Assembly (NCBI RefSeq): GCF_000733755.1
Contig: NZ_JPOF01000003.1
Coordinates: 1,094,501 to 1,158,500 of the forward strand
Length of the DNA: 64,000 nt
Direction: 5' to 3'
DNA from: Lachnoclostridium phytofermentans
GTDB lineage: Bacteria > Bacillota > Clostridia > Lachnospirales > Lachnospiraceae
Shown piece by piece: positions 16,253 through 24,662 of this stretch. The notes beneath the pieces are model-generated. The model searched no databases. It was not told the DNA's origin and saw only the letters and a list, made by a program, of their open reading frames with translations. Position numbers and translations under genes: made by a program. Position 1 is the first letter of the stretch. Each line of letters begins with the position of its first letter.

Positions 16253-17353
16253 CTATATCATTGTTCTTACGATATCCTCCATATACTCTTTCGCATCCTC
16301 CCTTAGGTGGTTCAGTCTTCCTTCCACCTCATTCCAAGAAATCGACTTACAAGTAAGAGAAGTATTAGTTTCTTTGTTAATCTCACGCTCCTCGATATGA
16401 AGGAGCTGTAATAATGCCTCTACCCGAACATTTCTATTTTTCTTATTTTCTAATTCTACAAAGAACTCTTTATGAAAAAGTATCGATATCGCAGTACCAT
16501 GAAATGAATTTGTCACAATATAGGCCGCTTCCCGAAACCAAGCTAGGAATTCTTCCACTTTAGGTGCTACTACATATTTGATATTCATATCACGTATTAC
16601 TGTCCGGTCATTGATATAGATGATCTCCAGACCTTTTTGTTTTGCCAACTCTTTGGCAAACTGTATGGAGACAATCGGTTTTTCTACATGGAACATAAGA
16701 ACATAAGATTTTTTAAGTCCTGTTTTATGACTAATCTGGTTCCATACCCTACTAGTTACTAATAAGGTTGGGTCTATATGAACTTTTATTTTAGAGGATA
16801 TATAATCTTGTAATAAGGATGCTGCATCTGCTTCTCGAACTGAAATACATTGAAACCCTCTTAATCGCTCTCGATAAACTTCATCCAAAGCCTTCGGAAT
16901 TTTTTTAATCCCTAAACTTGCCGCATAAGAATACTTCTTCTCATCCTCTACAAAGGTTAAAAAGTAAGCCTCATCAAAGCCTGCACTAATCGGACTAAAT
17001 ACCTGATCGCTACCAGTAAGAAGAAACGTATAATCCTTACTTAATTCCTTCAAATCCAGATCATTATAACAGGGTTTACTTAAAGTAAGATATTCATTAC
17101 AAAACTGTTCGAAGCGCTTCCTCTTTTTTTGTATCACCCTAAAAAAAAGAAGTCCTCGAGCGATTCCTCGTACCACCTTACCTTTACAGATTTTAAATGG
17201 TGCATAACAACTAGTTATACTTTTCGAATAATAATCAATAATCTCATTCTCTATCCCCAAACCAAATAAAAACTGTTGTAGAGCATACGCTTGTAATACT
17301 GCACCATAATTTAATGCTCTATGGAATGTTATAATACCAACTTTTTTGTTCAT
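16253..17353 (-). CDS. polysaccharide pyruvyl transferase family protein
   Basis: About 366 residues from MNKKVGIITFHRALNYGAVLQAYALQ, the family's opening. LLTGSDQVFSP and the later FHGTAISI segment are also typical. The family adds pyruvate ketals to sugars of exopolysaccharides. The start at 17353 has GGAGG just upstream, inside copy B of the two-hairpin leader. The reading frame is open further upstream to 17470. A GTG at 17428, with its own GGGAG, would give a 25-residue extension encoded by the leader repeat. I prefer the shorter form because homologous folds begin at the IITFHRA strand. Confidence 0.88.
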   Translation of the reverse strand: MNKKVGIITFHRALNYGAVLQAYALQQFLFGLGIENEIIDYYSKSITSCYAPFKICKGKVVRGIARGLLFFRVIQKKRKRFEQFCNEYLTLSKPCYNDLDLKELSKDYTFLLTGSDQVFSPISAGFDEAYFLTFVEDEKKYSYAASLGIKKIPKALDEVYRERLRGFQCISVREADAASLLQDYISSKIKVHIDPTLLVTSRVWNQISHKTGLKKSYVLMFHVEKPIVSIQFAKELAKQKGLEIIYINDRTVIRDMNIKYVVAPKVEEFLAWFREAAYIVTNSFHGTAISILFHKEFFVELENKKNRNVRVEALLQLLHIEEREINKETNTSLTCKSISWNEVEGRLNHLREDAKEYMEDIVRTMI

Positions 17354-17435
17354 ACTAACCTCCATTCTGTCACAATCCTGCGAATTTGGGCGACACAAAT
17401 TCACGCGTGAAAACTCTTGATTTGTCACACTAACT
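17354..17435 (-). promoter_or_regulatory. two-hairpin leader repeat, copy B
   Basis: On the minus strand it reads GGGAGTTAGTGTGA, then a TTTTCACGCGTGAATTTGTG segment, CGCCCAAATTCG and finally GACAGAATGGAGGTTAGT before the ATG. It matches copies A and C closely in the second half. An internal GTG frame (from 17428) is in frame with the gene here. Confidence 0.75.
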
Positions 17436-17473
17436 CCCAATTCTACCGCTTTAGCGCTCTTACATAACAAAAG

Positions 17474-18748
17474 CTATCGTTTTACTTCCCTTCGATATTG
17501 TCGCTCTAAATAGATAACAATCCCAAACGTGAATAAAAACAAGCACATTTGATTCGTTCCATATAAGATATTTCCCGTAACCCCATAGACTAGAAAACAC
17601 AACTGCATAAAGAGAGCAAACGCCATAAGTTCTCTTTGAGAATCCGTTAAGAATTTACGTCTAAAATATAAGAGAACAAGCTGCACCAAGGAAAATAACA
17701 TTCCACTAAATAAAATTAATCCACCAATCAAACCAGTTTCTGCAAGGACTTGTAGATAGATATTGTGTGCGTGAAATGCCCAATCCCCGGTTGAAGATGT
17801 ACGTACTCCGTAAATGCTTGCAAAGGTATTATAGCTTCCGTAACCATATCCTATGAACGGTTTTGACTCTATCATCTGTATCGCTCTTTCCCACAGATAA
17901 GACCTTCCGTTTAAAGAGCTATCCTCCGAATTTTCTGTAAACCTTACTAACAAATTATTTATTCCAGGTATCTTCTCCGCAAATATAATAACTACCAATA
18001 ACAATATTAGTCCCATTCCAATTGCGATAATTTTCTTCTTTCTCTCCGTAAAGAAAAGCATATAAACAATACAGAGAGCAATTCCTATTGCAAATAAGGT
18101 TCTTTTAGCTGGTAACGTGAGAGCAAACATATAAACAAGTAAAAAAATAAAATCCCTTGTAGTTACTCTATTCTTTCCAACAAACTTCGATAGAGTAAGA
18201 GCCACTCCAAGAACCATAAGTATAGCAGCTTCTCCCTTTTCCCCAGCAATACCGGAATAAAATTTGCTCATAATTTCTCCATACAACCATGGTTGCATTC
18301 CTGGACGAATCAAAAAATTCAATGTTGTAAGAAATAAGCTCGGGAGAAGCGAATTTAGAATAATGGAAACTGCTACTACTAAGGTTGCGATCTGAAAACC
18401 CTTGCACACACTATGAAAGAATTTTTCAGTATATGTAAAAATAAAAATCGGAAACATACAAAGATAAACTAAGGAATATTTGATTGTTTCGCTTCGGTTC
18501 ATAGAATAAAAGATTCCCATTATACAGATGATAATAAATCCAAGTTGTAATAAACCGATTGGTGATATGTAGATATTCTCTCTCGTTAATAACTCACGAA
18601 AGTACATACATAACCCAAATATTCCAATCATATAAATCCGAAACTCCATCAATCGAGACATACCACTGCAACAAATTAAGATCAGTAGTAGTGAACCTAT
18701 CTGAAGCAATATCTCTGTCAATTGTTTATCTTTTATCTTCTCCCACAT
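17474..18748 (-). CDS. O-antigen ligase/polymerase-like membrane protein (Wzy)
   Basis: About 424 residues with around ten hydrophobic segments and a large external loop containing GYGYGSYNTFAS and AHNIYLQVLAETGLIGG, the Wzy-C (PF04932) signature region. It should polymerise repeat units on the outer face of the membrane. The start at 18748 is chosen because GGGAG lies eight bases upstream. It sits between the GT2 and pyruvyl transferase genes in the operon. Confidence 0.88.
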   Translation of the reverse strand: MWEKIKDKQLTEILLQIGSLLLILICCSGMSRLMEFRIYMIGIFGLCMYFRELLTRENIYISPIGLLQLGFIIICIMGIFYSMNRSETIKYSLVYLCMFPIFIFTYTEKFFHSVCKGFQIATLVVAVSIILNSLLPSLFLTTLNFLIRPGMQPWLYGEIMSKFYSGIAGEKGEAAILMVLGVALTLSKFVGKNRVTTRDFIFLLVYMFALTLPAKRTLFAIGIALCIVYMLFFTERKKKIIAIGMGLILLLVVIIFAEKIPGINNLLVRFTENSEDSSLNGRSYLWERAIQMIESKPFIGYGYGSYNTFASIYGVRTSSTGDWAFHAHNIYLQVLAETGLIGGLILFSGMLFSLVQLVLLYFRRKFLTDSQRELMAFALFMQLCFLVYGVTGNILYGTNQMCLFLFTFGIVIYLERQYRREVKR

Positions 18749-18846
18749 GACTGTAACTCCCAAATAGCTAATCTCTTGCTATGATGATAATTTGAATAAC
18801 GAATGATATTATTTCATTCATTTCGGTGATTTCATACGATTCCTTG

Positions 18847-19818
18847 CTACGATATCTTTAACAGTTTCACTGCCTTGATATAGCAAAACGGGGAAAATTT
18901 CATTAATGCTATTCCCAGATATTGCTTTCTGCTTAATTCTTTTTTAGCACAACTTAAAGGGTAAGCCTTAAGCTCTTTTCTTAATTCTCTTTCTCGCTCT
19001 TTATAAAGAATATAATTCTTACTTAGGTACATTCTCTCCAATGTCTTGCAGTTTTCGTGCATATAATGAGCTTTTGCTTTCTCTACTAACTGCGGATAAG
19101 AAATATTTATCTTTTTTAGAATCTCCTCGGAAAGATATAAGGTATCAAAATACTTTTCTGAAAAGGAAGAAAGCATTGCAGAGCCTTTTCTTTTCACATA
19201 GATATACTTACTGACCATATGCCCACATACTAAATCACATCGAAAAAGTGATTCAAATATATAATACATGTCCTCTCCAATCGCTCTTCCAACTGGGAAA
19301 TACAAATCCTTAACCTTTTCTCGTAGAAACAATTTATCAAAAATATTAATTCCTATTTCTCCACCAGAAAGAAAGGCTTCCAGTGCTTCGAATCGATTCC
19401 ACCTTAAAGAATTTTCTGTACTTCTCTTTTTATAAAGTTTACCGTTTGTATCTAAAATAGAAAAATCAACAATCGAAAGATCCGCCCTGTTCCTTGTTGC
19501 TACATGATAAAGAATCTCATACAAGTCCGTTTCGGCATAGTCATCTGCATCCATAAAAGCTATATAAATTCCAGTCGCGGCATCGATACCACGATTTCTG
19601 GCTGCTGATACCCCACTATTCTTTTGGTGAAGCACTTTAATGTTAGAATATTTATTAGCATAGCCCATACAGATTTCTTTACTATGATCTCTCGAACCAT
19701 CGTCTACCAGGATTAGTTCCATCTGCTCCCATATGGTCTGCTTAACCAAAGAATCTAAACATTTTTCTATGTAAGCTTCCACATTATATACCGGAATGAT
19801 AACACTGATATCTACCAT
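18847..19818 (-). CDS. family 2 glycosyltransferase
   Basis: About 323 residues starting MVDISVIIPVYNVEAYIEKCLDSL, the GT-A opening. LVDDGSRDHS and the metal-binding MDADD follow. It should transfer a sugar from a nucleotide donor to the lipid-linked intermediate. The start at 19818 is preferred because GAGGTTAGG precedes it; the frame is open to 19878, where the peptide has no family similarity and no ribosome site. Sugar specificity is unknown. Confidence 0.9.
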   Translation of the reverse strand: MVDISVIIPVYNVEAYIEKCLDSLVKQTIWEQMELILVDDGSRDHSKEICMGYANKYSNIKVLHQKNSGVSAARNRGIDAATGIYIAFMDADDYAETDLYEILYHVATRNRADLSIVDFSILDTNGKLYKKRSTENSLRWNRFEALEAFLSGGEIGINIFDKLFLREKVKDLYFPVGRAIGEDMYYIFESLFRCDLVCGHMVSKYIYVKRKGSAMLSSFSEKYFDTLYLSEEILKKINISYPQLVEKAKAHYMHENCKTLERMYLSKNYILYKERERELRKELKAYPLSCAKKELSRKQYLGIALMKFSPFCYIKAVKLLKIS

Positions 19819-19903
19819 CCTAACCTCTATTCTGGCAATTGAATGCCTTTTCATAAATGAAACTTTGTACGTTACCACGTAGTTTCATGTCGTTCTAACT
19901 CTT

Positions 19904-20407
19904 TTATGTATTCCTCGCTATGAGATTTAAGCAGATATGTTCCAGTCGTTTCACAAACTGCTTTGTATTTGCCTTATAATCCATGGATAGCCTTGCAACA
20001 TACTCTTCATAGTTTAAGATTTTATCCTCTAATAATTCAATCTCATAGACCGCAAGAATCTTCCCTTGCTCCTCCAGTTTTTTTGTAAACTTTACTTGGT
20101 GGTTGTCCACATGTTCTAAAAACTCACTTTGTCTTGGTACCACAATCGGAATCTTTCCATACGTAAATGGAAGCATAATGCTACCAGGTCCACCATGGGT
20201 GATTACAATCGAAGCATTCTTAGAATACTCATTCATCTCATCATTCGTTAGCATATCCTGATACTTACAAAATTTCGGTTTATACTTGGTATATCCTATC
20301 TGTAGAAACACCTCTTCTTTTATACTTTCGCTTCCTTTTAACAGATCTATATGACGCACTAGGCGATCAAAACCTTGTTCATGAGTACCAACTGTAACAA
20401 ATATCAT
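19904..20407 (-). CDS. PssE-like glycosyltransferase subunit (Alg13-like)
   Basis: About 167 residues opening MIFVTVGTHEQGFDRLVRHID, with the ITHGGPGSIMLPF donor-binding segment of the GT28 C-terminal domain. It matches the catalytic half of the Alg13/Alg14 type two-part enzyme. The partner PssD is encoded immediately upstream with a one-base TAATG overlap, which fits equal synthesis of the two subunits. The pair should add one sugar to the membrane-bound intermediate. Confidence 0.92.
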   Translation of the reverse strand: MIFVTVGTHEQGFDRLVRHIDLLKGSESIKEEVFLQIGYTKYKPKFCKYQDMLTNDEMNEYSKNASIVITHGGPGSIMLPFTYGKIPIVVPRQSEFLEHVDNHQVKFTKKLEEQGKILAVYEIELLEDKILNYEEYVARLSMDYKANTKQFVKRLEHICLNLIARNT

Positions 20408-20856
20408 TATATGATCCCCCCCAAATTAATTCCTTTCTTATATATGTTCTTTTGCTCCTCCCATTGAAGAACAAAGCAGTCTGTTACTGGATACACCATT
20501 TTCCCGGTCACTGTTGGCAGTTCTATTCGATCATAAACTTCGATATAAACTGTTTTTGCCTTAAACAATTTTCCTAGATAAAAAAAAGGTACTGCAGAAC
20601 CTGCTCCTGAAGAAATTATTAAATCTGGTTTTTCTCTTCTCAAGACTTTTAATGCTAAAAACGTATTTTTAATTAAGTTTTTTAGATTCCGATTTGTCGG
20701 AAAGTAACACCAATAGCACTTTTCTTTTTCTAAAAGCGATCTAGAATCCACCTTGTCAAAGGTAACCCAAAAGCGTTCATGCTTTTCCCAAAATTCCTTT
20801 AGTAGATATAAATGGGTTAAGTGCCCCCCGCTAGAACCTACCAGACATATTTTCAT
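20407..20856 (-). CDS. PssD-like glycosyltransferase subunit (Alg14-like)
   Basis: About 149 residues opening MKICLVGSSGGHLTHL, then PDLIISSGAGSAVPFFYLGK, the Alg14/PssD pattern. It is the membrane-docking and acceptor-binding partner of the PssE-like protein downstream. The start at 20856 is chosen because GGAGG precedes it; the preceding five-codon extension begins at a GTG inside the ribosome site. It is preceded by copy C of the two-hairpin leader, whose short frame ends across the start codon (ATGA). Confidence 0.92.
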   Translation of the reverse strand: MKICLVGSSGGHLTHLYLLKEFWEKHERFWVTFDKVDSRSLLEKEKCYWCYFPTNRNLKNLIKNTFLALKVLRREKPDLIISSGAGSAVPFFYLGKLFKAKTVYIEVYDRIELPTVTGKMVYPVTDCFVLQWEEQKNIYKKGINLGGII

Positions 20857-20933
20857 ACTAACCTCCACTCTGTCGTAATGCTACGAATTCGGCGACAGCA
20901 CAAATTCGTGTGTGAATAATCTTGTTTATTCAC
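20853..20933 (-). other. leader-encoded short reading frame ending across the pssD-like start
   Basis: A GTG at 20933, five bases after GGAG, opens 26 codons (beginning MNKQDYSHTNLCC) that stop at a TGA overlapping the next ATG as ATGA. The sequence lies within the leader repeat. It could be translated and couple ribosomes onto the glycosyltransferase gene. The peptide resembles nothing I know. Whether it is translated is untested. Confidence 0.35.
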
Positions 20934-20940
20934 ACTAACT
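20857..20940 (-). promoter_or_regulatory. two-hairpin leader repeat, copy C
   Basis: The first stem is GTGTGAATAA paired with TTATTCACAC and the second CGAATTTG/CGAATTCG. It ends GACAGAGTGGAGGTTAGT, the ribosome site of the pssD-like gene. It lacks one C and one A in the CGCCCAAATTCG segment compared with copies A and B, which changes the reading frame through the repeat. Confidence 0.75.
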
Positions 20941-20954
20941 CCTATTTATAGGCC

Positions 20955-21647
20955 TTAGTTTGTTTTCCCTCGGCCTTTCTCTATATATGGAATCATTCCT
21001 AATAATTTACCATCACTTAAAGAAATACACTGTTCTATCGTTTTTAGCTTTCCTGATAATAGTTGACTGATTACGATGAAAGCAACGGATACAATAAAAC
21101 CAAAAAAGCCAAACAGTAATCTTTTAATAATTAATTTTTTTGTCCCATTATAGGAGAGATAATAATGCTCCGCCTCATCAAGTAACTGAATTGACTCTCC
21201 TCCTGTAATACCATTCATCTCAATAACAAAGGCTTGTGCTACTGCATTGGCTACCTTCTGCGCTAGAATCGGATCCGTGGAATTAGCATAGATATTCATA
21301 ATATAAGAATTACTATTAAAATCAGCGGATATCATAGCCTGTATCTCATCGCCCGTAAGCTCGACAGCATCTAAAATGGATGCAGCCCTCTGACAAACTT
21401 TTTTACTTGAAACGATATCTGCGTAATCAATCATTGCATTCGTACCAGCTAAGGATTGTTGGTAAGAACCATAGGTTGCACTATAGACTGTAGTTCTAGC
21501 ACTATACACATTCTTAACCGGATGATTCAAGGTGAGAAATACACCGATTAAAAAACAAAAGATCGAGATGACAAAGATTAACACTCTTTTTTTCCAAGCC
21601 ACCTTTAGAGCATGTAAAAGATCTACGAAACGTAATTCACCATACAC
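20955..21647 (-). CDS. Wzz-like chain-length regulator (polysaccharide co-polymerase)
   Basis: About 230 residues. Two hydrophobic segments (near 22-42 and 172-192) flank an external alpha/beta region, the Wzz/YveK layout. There is no fused kinase domain. It normally works with a separate CpsD/YwqD tyrosine kinase; the CpsD-like protein encoded two genes upstream lacks the P-loop lysine. The start is a GTG with GGAGG seven bases upstream. Confidence 0.87.
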   Translation of the reverse strand: MYGELRFVDLLHALKVAWKKRVLIFVISIFCFLIGVFLTLNHPVKNVYSARTTVYSATYGSYQQSLAGTNAMIDYADIVSSKKVCQRAASILDAVELTGDEIQAMISADFNSNSYIMNIYANSTDPILAQKVANAVAQAFVIEMNGITGGESIQLLDEAEHYYLSYNGTKKLIIKRLLFGFFGFIVSVAFIVISQLLSGKLKTIEQCISLSDGKLLGMIPYIEKGRGKTN

Positions 21648-21664
21648 GATGTTTCCTCCACTTT

Positions 21665-22594
21665 CTACAATCGTCTATCCTTTCTAATTAATACAAGAAT
21701 CACTGCAAAAAGCACAACAATACAGCTACCTAGTAAATATGGCAAACTATTATTCCAGTTACTCTTTGTTTCTTGTACTTGAATAACTTCCACTTCTCCC
21801 TGCAATACTTTTTGCTGTACCTTAACTTCAAGTAACTGACTTGGGATATCGTAAACATTACCCTCGGAGTTAGCATATTCAAAACTGACATCTAATTTAT
21901 GAGCACCAATCTCTTCAAACTCTATGTACTGCTCATGATATTTTTTTTCCCCAGCTGCAAGATTACCTAGATACACTTCTTGCTCCGTCTTTAGACCGCC
22001 CCCTGAGATTTTCATAATTATATTTGTCAGGAGCTCTTTTCCGATATTTCCATAGGTAAAGTCAATTCGTGCCTTAGAACCAATCGAAACCATGTCTGGA
22101 ATTGATAACCCTTGTACTTCCAGCTGATTTGATAATTTTACAGGTAAATGAATCGATACAAAGTTTTGATTACTTCCCGAGAGAGAATCCACAAAAGATA
22201 TCTCAAATATCATCTTTAAACTGGATTCATTTATTTTATTTGATACATCAAGCTGTATGCTCATGTCCCTTTCTTCTTGTGGCTTTAGCTCATCAATATA
22301 GTATTGATTCGAATCGCCAAAAACAGGATAAATGTAATCCTCTGCATTGTTATAGGTAATTAGCACACTGGTAACACTATATACGGAACTCATGTTTTTG
22401 ATTTTGTAATTTAACGTAATGGACTTCCCAGGGATAATAGTTTCTCCATCCATTTCAAATGAAGTGATTACTACTCTTGGTTTATCCTCAGGTAGTGCTG
22501 CAATACATCTAACACACGGTATATATAGCAAAATTACAAGAAAAATTCCGAGGGTTGTTATTATTTTCATTCCTTTGATTTTCAATTTTTTCAC
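21665..22594 (-). CDS. exported NEW3/CARDB-like single-pass protein of the exopolysaccharide operon
   Basis: About 309 residues. It has an N-terminal hydrophobic signal (residues 10-30), two Ig-like segments of CARDB/NEW3 type (for example IIPGKSITLNYKIKNMSS and VSIGSKARIDFTYGNIGKE) and a C-terminal membrane span followed by basic residues. It should display its domains outside, anchored by the last helix. Such a protein is not a standard part of a Wzx/Wzy locus. Its layout resembles the larger CARDB protein at 56291-58780. The start is GTG at 22594, right after the stop of the CpsD-like gene. Function is unknown. Confidence 0.75.
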   Translation of the reverse strand: MKKLKIKGMKIITTLGIFLVILLYIPCVRCIAALPEDKPRVVITSFEMDGETIIPGKSITLNYKIKNMSSVYSVTSVLITYNNAEDYIYPVFGDSNQYYIDELKPQEERDMSIQLDVSNKINESSLKMIFEISFVDSLSGSNQNFVSIHLPVKLSNQLEVQGLSIPDMVSIGSKARIDFTYGNIGKELLTNIIMKISGGGLKTEQEVYLGNLAAGEKKYHEQYIEFEEIGAHKLDVSFEYANSEGNVYDIPSQLLEVKVQQKVLQGEVEVIQVQETKSNWNNSLPYLLGSCIVVLFAVILVLIRKDRRL

Positions 22595-22595
22595 C

Positions 22596-23318
22596 TTAAC
22601 ATTTCCTCTTTTTCAAATGCATTATGTAACGATGTATCATCTTGGGCTGCTTATAATAATCATAGTCTCTCATTTGACCTTTTAAATCTGAAAGGCTAAT
22701 CTTATTTACAATTAAACCGTAATATTTCTCTTGATAACTTATAAGCTGATCTTTTGCATATAAAAGCTCCTTTTCCGTTGTTTCATTTAAGGAAGCAATT
22801 AATATAATTCCATCAACGAGATGAAAAAGAAGTGTTGCTTCTGGAGATATACGAATGGAAGGAAAATCTAATAAGATTATTTCATAGGATTCTTTCGCTT
22901 CCTTTAAAAACTTAACAATTCGGCTGTTTCGAAATAAATATATTGGATTTTGTTTAACTCCTCCGATGGGTATATACGTTAAATTAGGAATAATCGTAGA
23001 ATAAGCAATCTCCTTAAATTCCAGATCTTCAAGCAGAAAATGTGAGAGCCCTTTTTCTTTTTCATTACATAATCGCTTGTATTTACTGTCTTTCCTAGAA
23101 TCACAATCAACTAATAATGTCCGATAACCAGCTTCAGCGAATGCAATTGCCATCTGTATCGTACACATAGTAGTGCCACTTCCCGTACTACAACCAGATA
23201 GAAGGAATAATTGATCTCCTGTTGTTATTCTACGATTTTCTATAGAAGTTAAGATCCTCTCCATGGAATCTCCTAATATCCAATCAGTTTGCCTGTAAAG
23301 TTCAACTCGTTTATTCAT
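22596..23318 (-). CDS. CpsD/YwqD-like P-loop protein lacking the Walker A lysine
   Basis: About 240 residues of bacterial tyrosine kinase type. The Walker A region reads SGCSTGSGTT where active kinases have a G-K-S/T, so the lysine is replaced by Thr. The Walker A' strand TLLVDCD and Walker B IILLDFP remain. The C-terminus holds a tyrosine cluster (DYDYY and a later RY). It may be a pseudokinase that still binds the Wzz-like protein, or it may use another phosphate-binding residue. It is followed by the NEW3-like and Wzz genes. Confidence 0.82.
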   Translation of the reverse strand: MNKRVELYRQTDWILGDSMERILTSIENRRITTGDQLFLLSGCSTGSGTTMCTIQMAIAFAEAGYRTLLVDCDSRKDSKYKRLCNEKEKGLSHFLLEDLEFKEIAYSTIIPNLTYIPIGGVKQNPIYLFRNSRIVKFLKEAKESYEIILLDFPSIRISPEATLLFHLVDGIILIASLNETTEKELLYAKDQLISYQEKYYGLIVNKISLSDLKGQMRDYDYYKQPKMIHRYIMHLKKRKC

Positions 23319-23363
23319 GCGTATACCCCTATCCTAAAGTTTGCGATATAATCTCACAACTTC

Positions 23364-24608
23364 CTAGCTTATAATACCTGCCTTTTTCATTAATGAGATA
23401 CGATACTCCGCTTTTGAAATTTTTTTAATCAGCCCATATTTCAACTTATTTCTTTTCTTTTTTTGGTGAAAATTACATCCTCTTGCAACCCATGCAATCG
23501 GCAGTAAGATTGGATTTTTTTTGGCATAATCAAATTCCTCCGACAGATAAGCTTTCGGTGGGCAGATCATCTTTACAATCCTTAGTAACTTCCCGTTTCT
23601 TCCTTCCATAGGATTACAAAAATATGGAGCAATGATATTAAGAGCTTCCCAATCTTTATTATCCATCTCATCCATCGACCCTAAGCTAAGAAAGTCCGTT
23701 ACTAACATCTCTTCTTCCTCAGAAGACATTGAAACTTTATTCGGATTGCAACCAGGATTCATATTAAATTTAGAAATGCAGATAGAAAAAATTTTCATAC
23801 AAAATCTATCGTAATCGACCTCTTTCATCTGGTTCCAAAACTGCTTAAAATCAATATGAAAAAAATAGTAATTTACATATAGGGTAATATCAACTAAGTA
23901 ACGTATTCCAATACCCTCAAGACAGAAATGTTTAATGATATGATAAATTTGATAAACTAAGTGTTCCGTATACCCAAGTGTAGTTACCTGATAGTCATCC
24001 ACCTGAAGCTTTATTAGCCTATCCTCTCTCGTGAGATTTAATCGTTCTAACTGTTCTATTTTAACCCCTGTAAACCCTTCCCATAAACTTGTATGAAGTT
24101 CAATCATATGGCAGTCACCAAGCGCAAACTCATCTACATTGTCTTTTTGTCTCTTGTATTGATAACCAAGCAACATAAATAGTTCCTTCGCCTCTTCTCT
24201 TGATTCTTTGCTCACTAAGAGATCAGTATCTGAGGAAAATCGATATTCCGATTGTGGATACAAATGCCCAAGCGTTATTCCCTTCATGATTATCAGTTCA
24301 AGATTTTCCTCTTTGGCACTTTTGCATACCGTAGCAAGTGCTTTTTCTAAACGAAGTTGACGTATTGCTTTTAATAAAACTCCTTGTTTCCATAAATCCA
24401 TTAACTTTTCCGGTGGCCCAAATTCCTTTGCTAACTTAGAGACATAAGGATAAGTAACCCCATCCAAACTATTTTTGCACAATAGTTTATATACTAAATC
24501 CCAGGAGAACTCTCCATCCCCTTCATTCTCAAGCAATTGCTCGGTTTCTTCTTTCGTTATTGCACTCTGAATTATTCTTAAGACTATACGGTGTTCCTTC
24601 TGCATCAC
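23364..24608 (-). CDS. nucleotidyltransferase-fold protein (NTP_transf_5 type)
   Basis: About 414 residues. The segment IIMKGITLGHLYP followed by RFSSDTDLLV matches the GS..DxD core of the uncharacterised nucleotidyltransferase family PF14907. Members occur in lasso peptide and polysaccharide loci. The reaction here is unknown; transfer of a nucleotide or sugar phosphate is possible. It is the second gene of the exopolysaccharide operon. The start is unsure: GTG at 24608 is eleven bases after GGGGG, with an ATG at 24605. Confidence 0.75.
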   Translation of the reverse strand: MMQKEHRIVLRIIQSAITKEETEQLLENEGDGEFSWDLVYKLLCKNSLDGVTYPYVSKLAKEFGPPEKLMDLWKQGVLLKAIRQLRLEKALATVCKSAKEENLELIIMKGITLGHLYPQSEYRFSSDTDLLVSKESREEAKELFMLLGYQYKRQKDNVDEFALGDCHMIELHTSLWEGFTGVKIEQLERLNLTREDRLIKLQVDDYQVTTLGYTEHLVYQIYHIIKHFCLEGIGIRYLVDITLYVNYYFFHIDFKQFWNQMKEVDYDRFCMKIFSICISKFNMNPGCNPNKVSMSSEEEEMLVTDFLSLGSMDEMDNKDWEALNIIAPYFCNPMEGRNGKLLRIVKMICPPKAYLSEEFDYAKKNPILLPIAWVARGCNFHQKKKRNKLKYGLIKKISKAEYRISLMKKAGIIS

Positions 24609-24662
24609 TTTAAAACTATCCCCCAAATCAATATGCTCTAATTTCTTATCTTAAAACAACAC

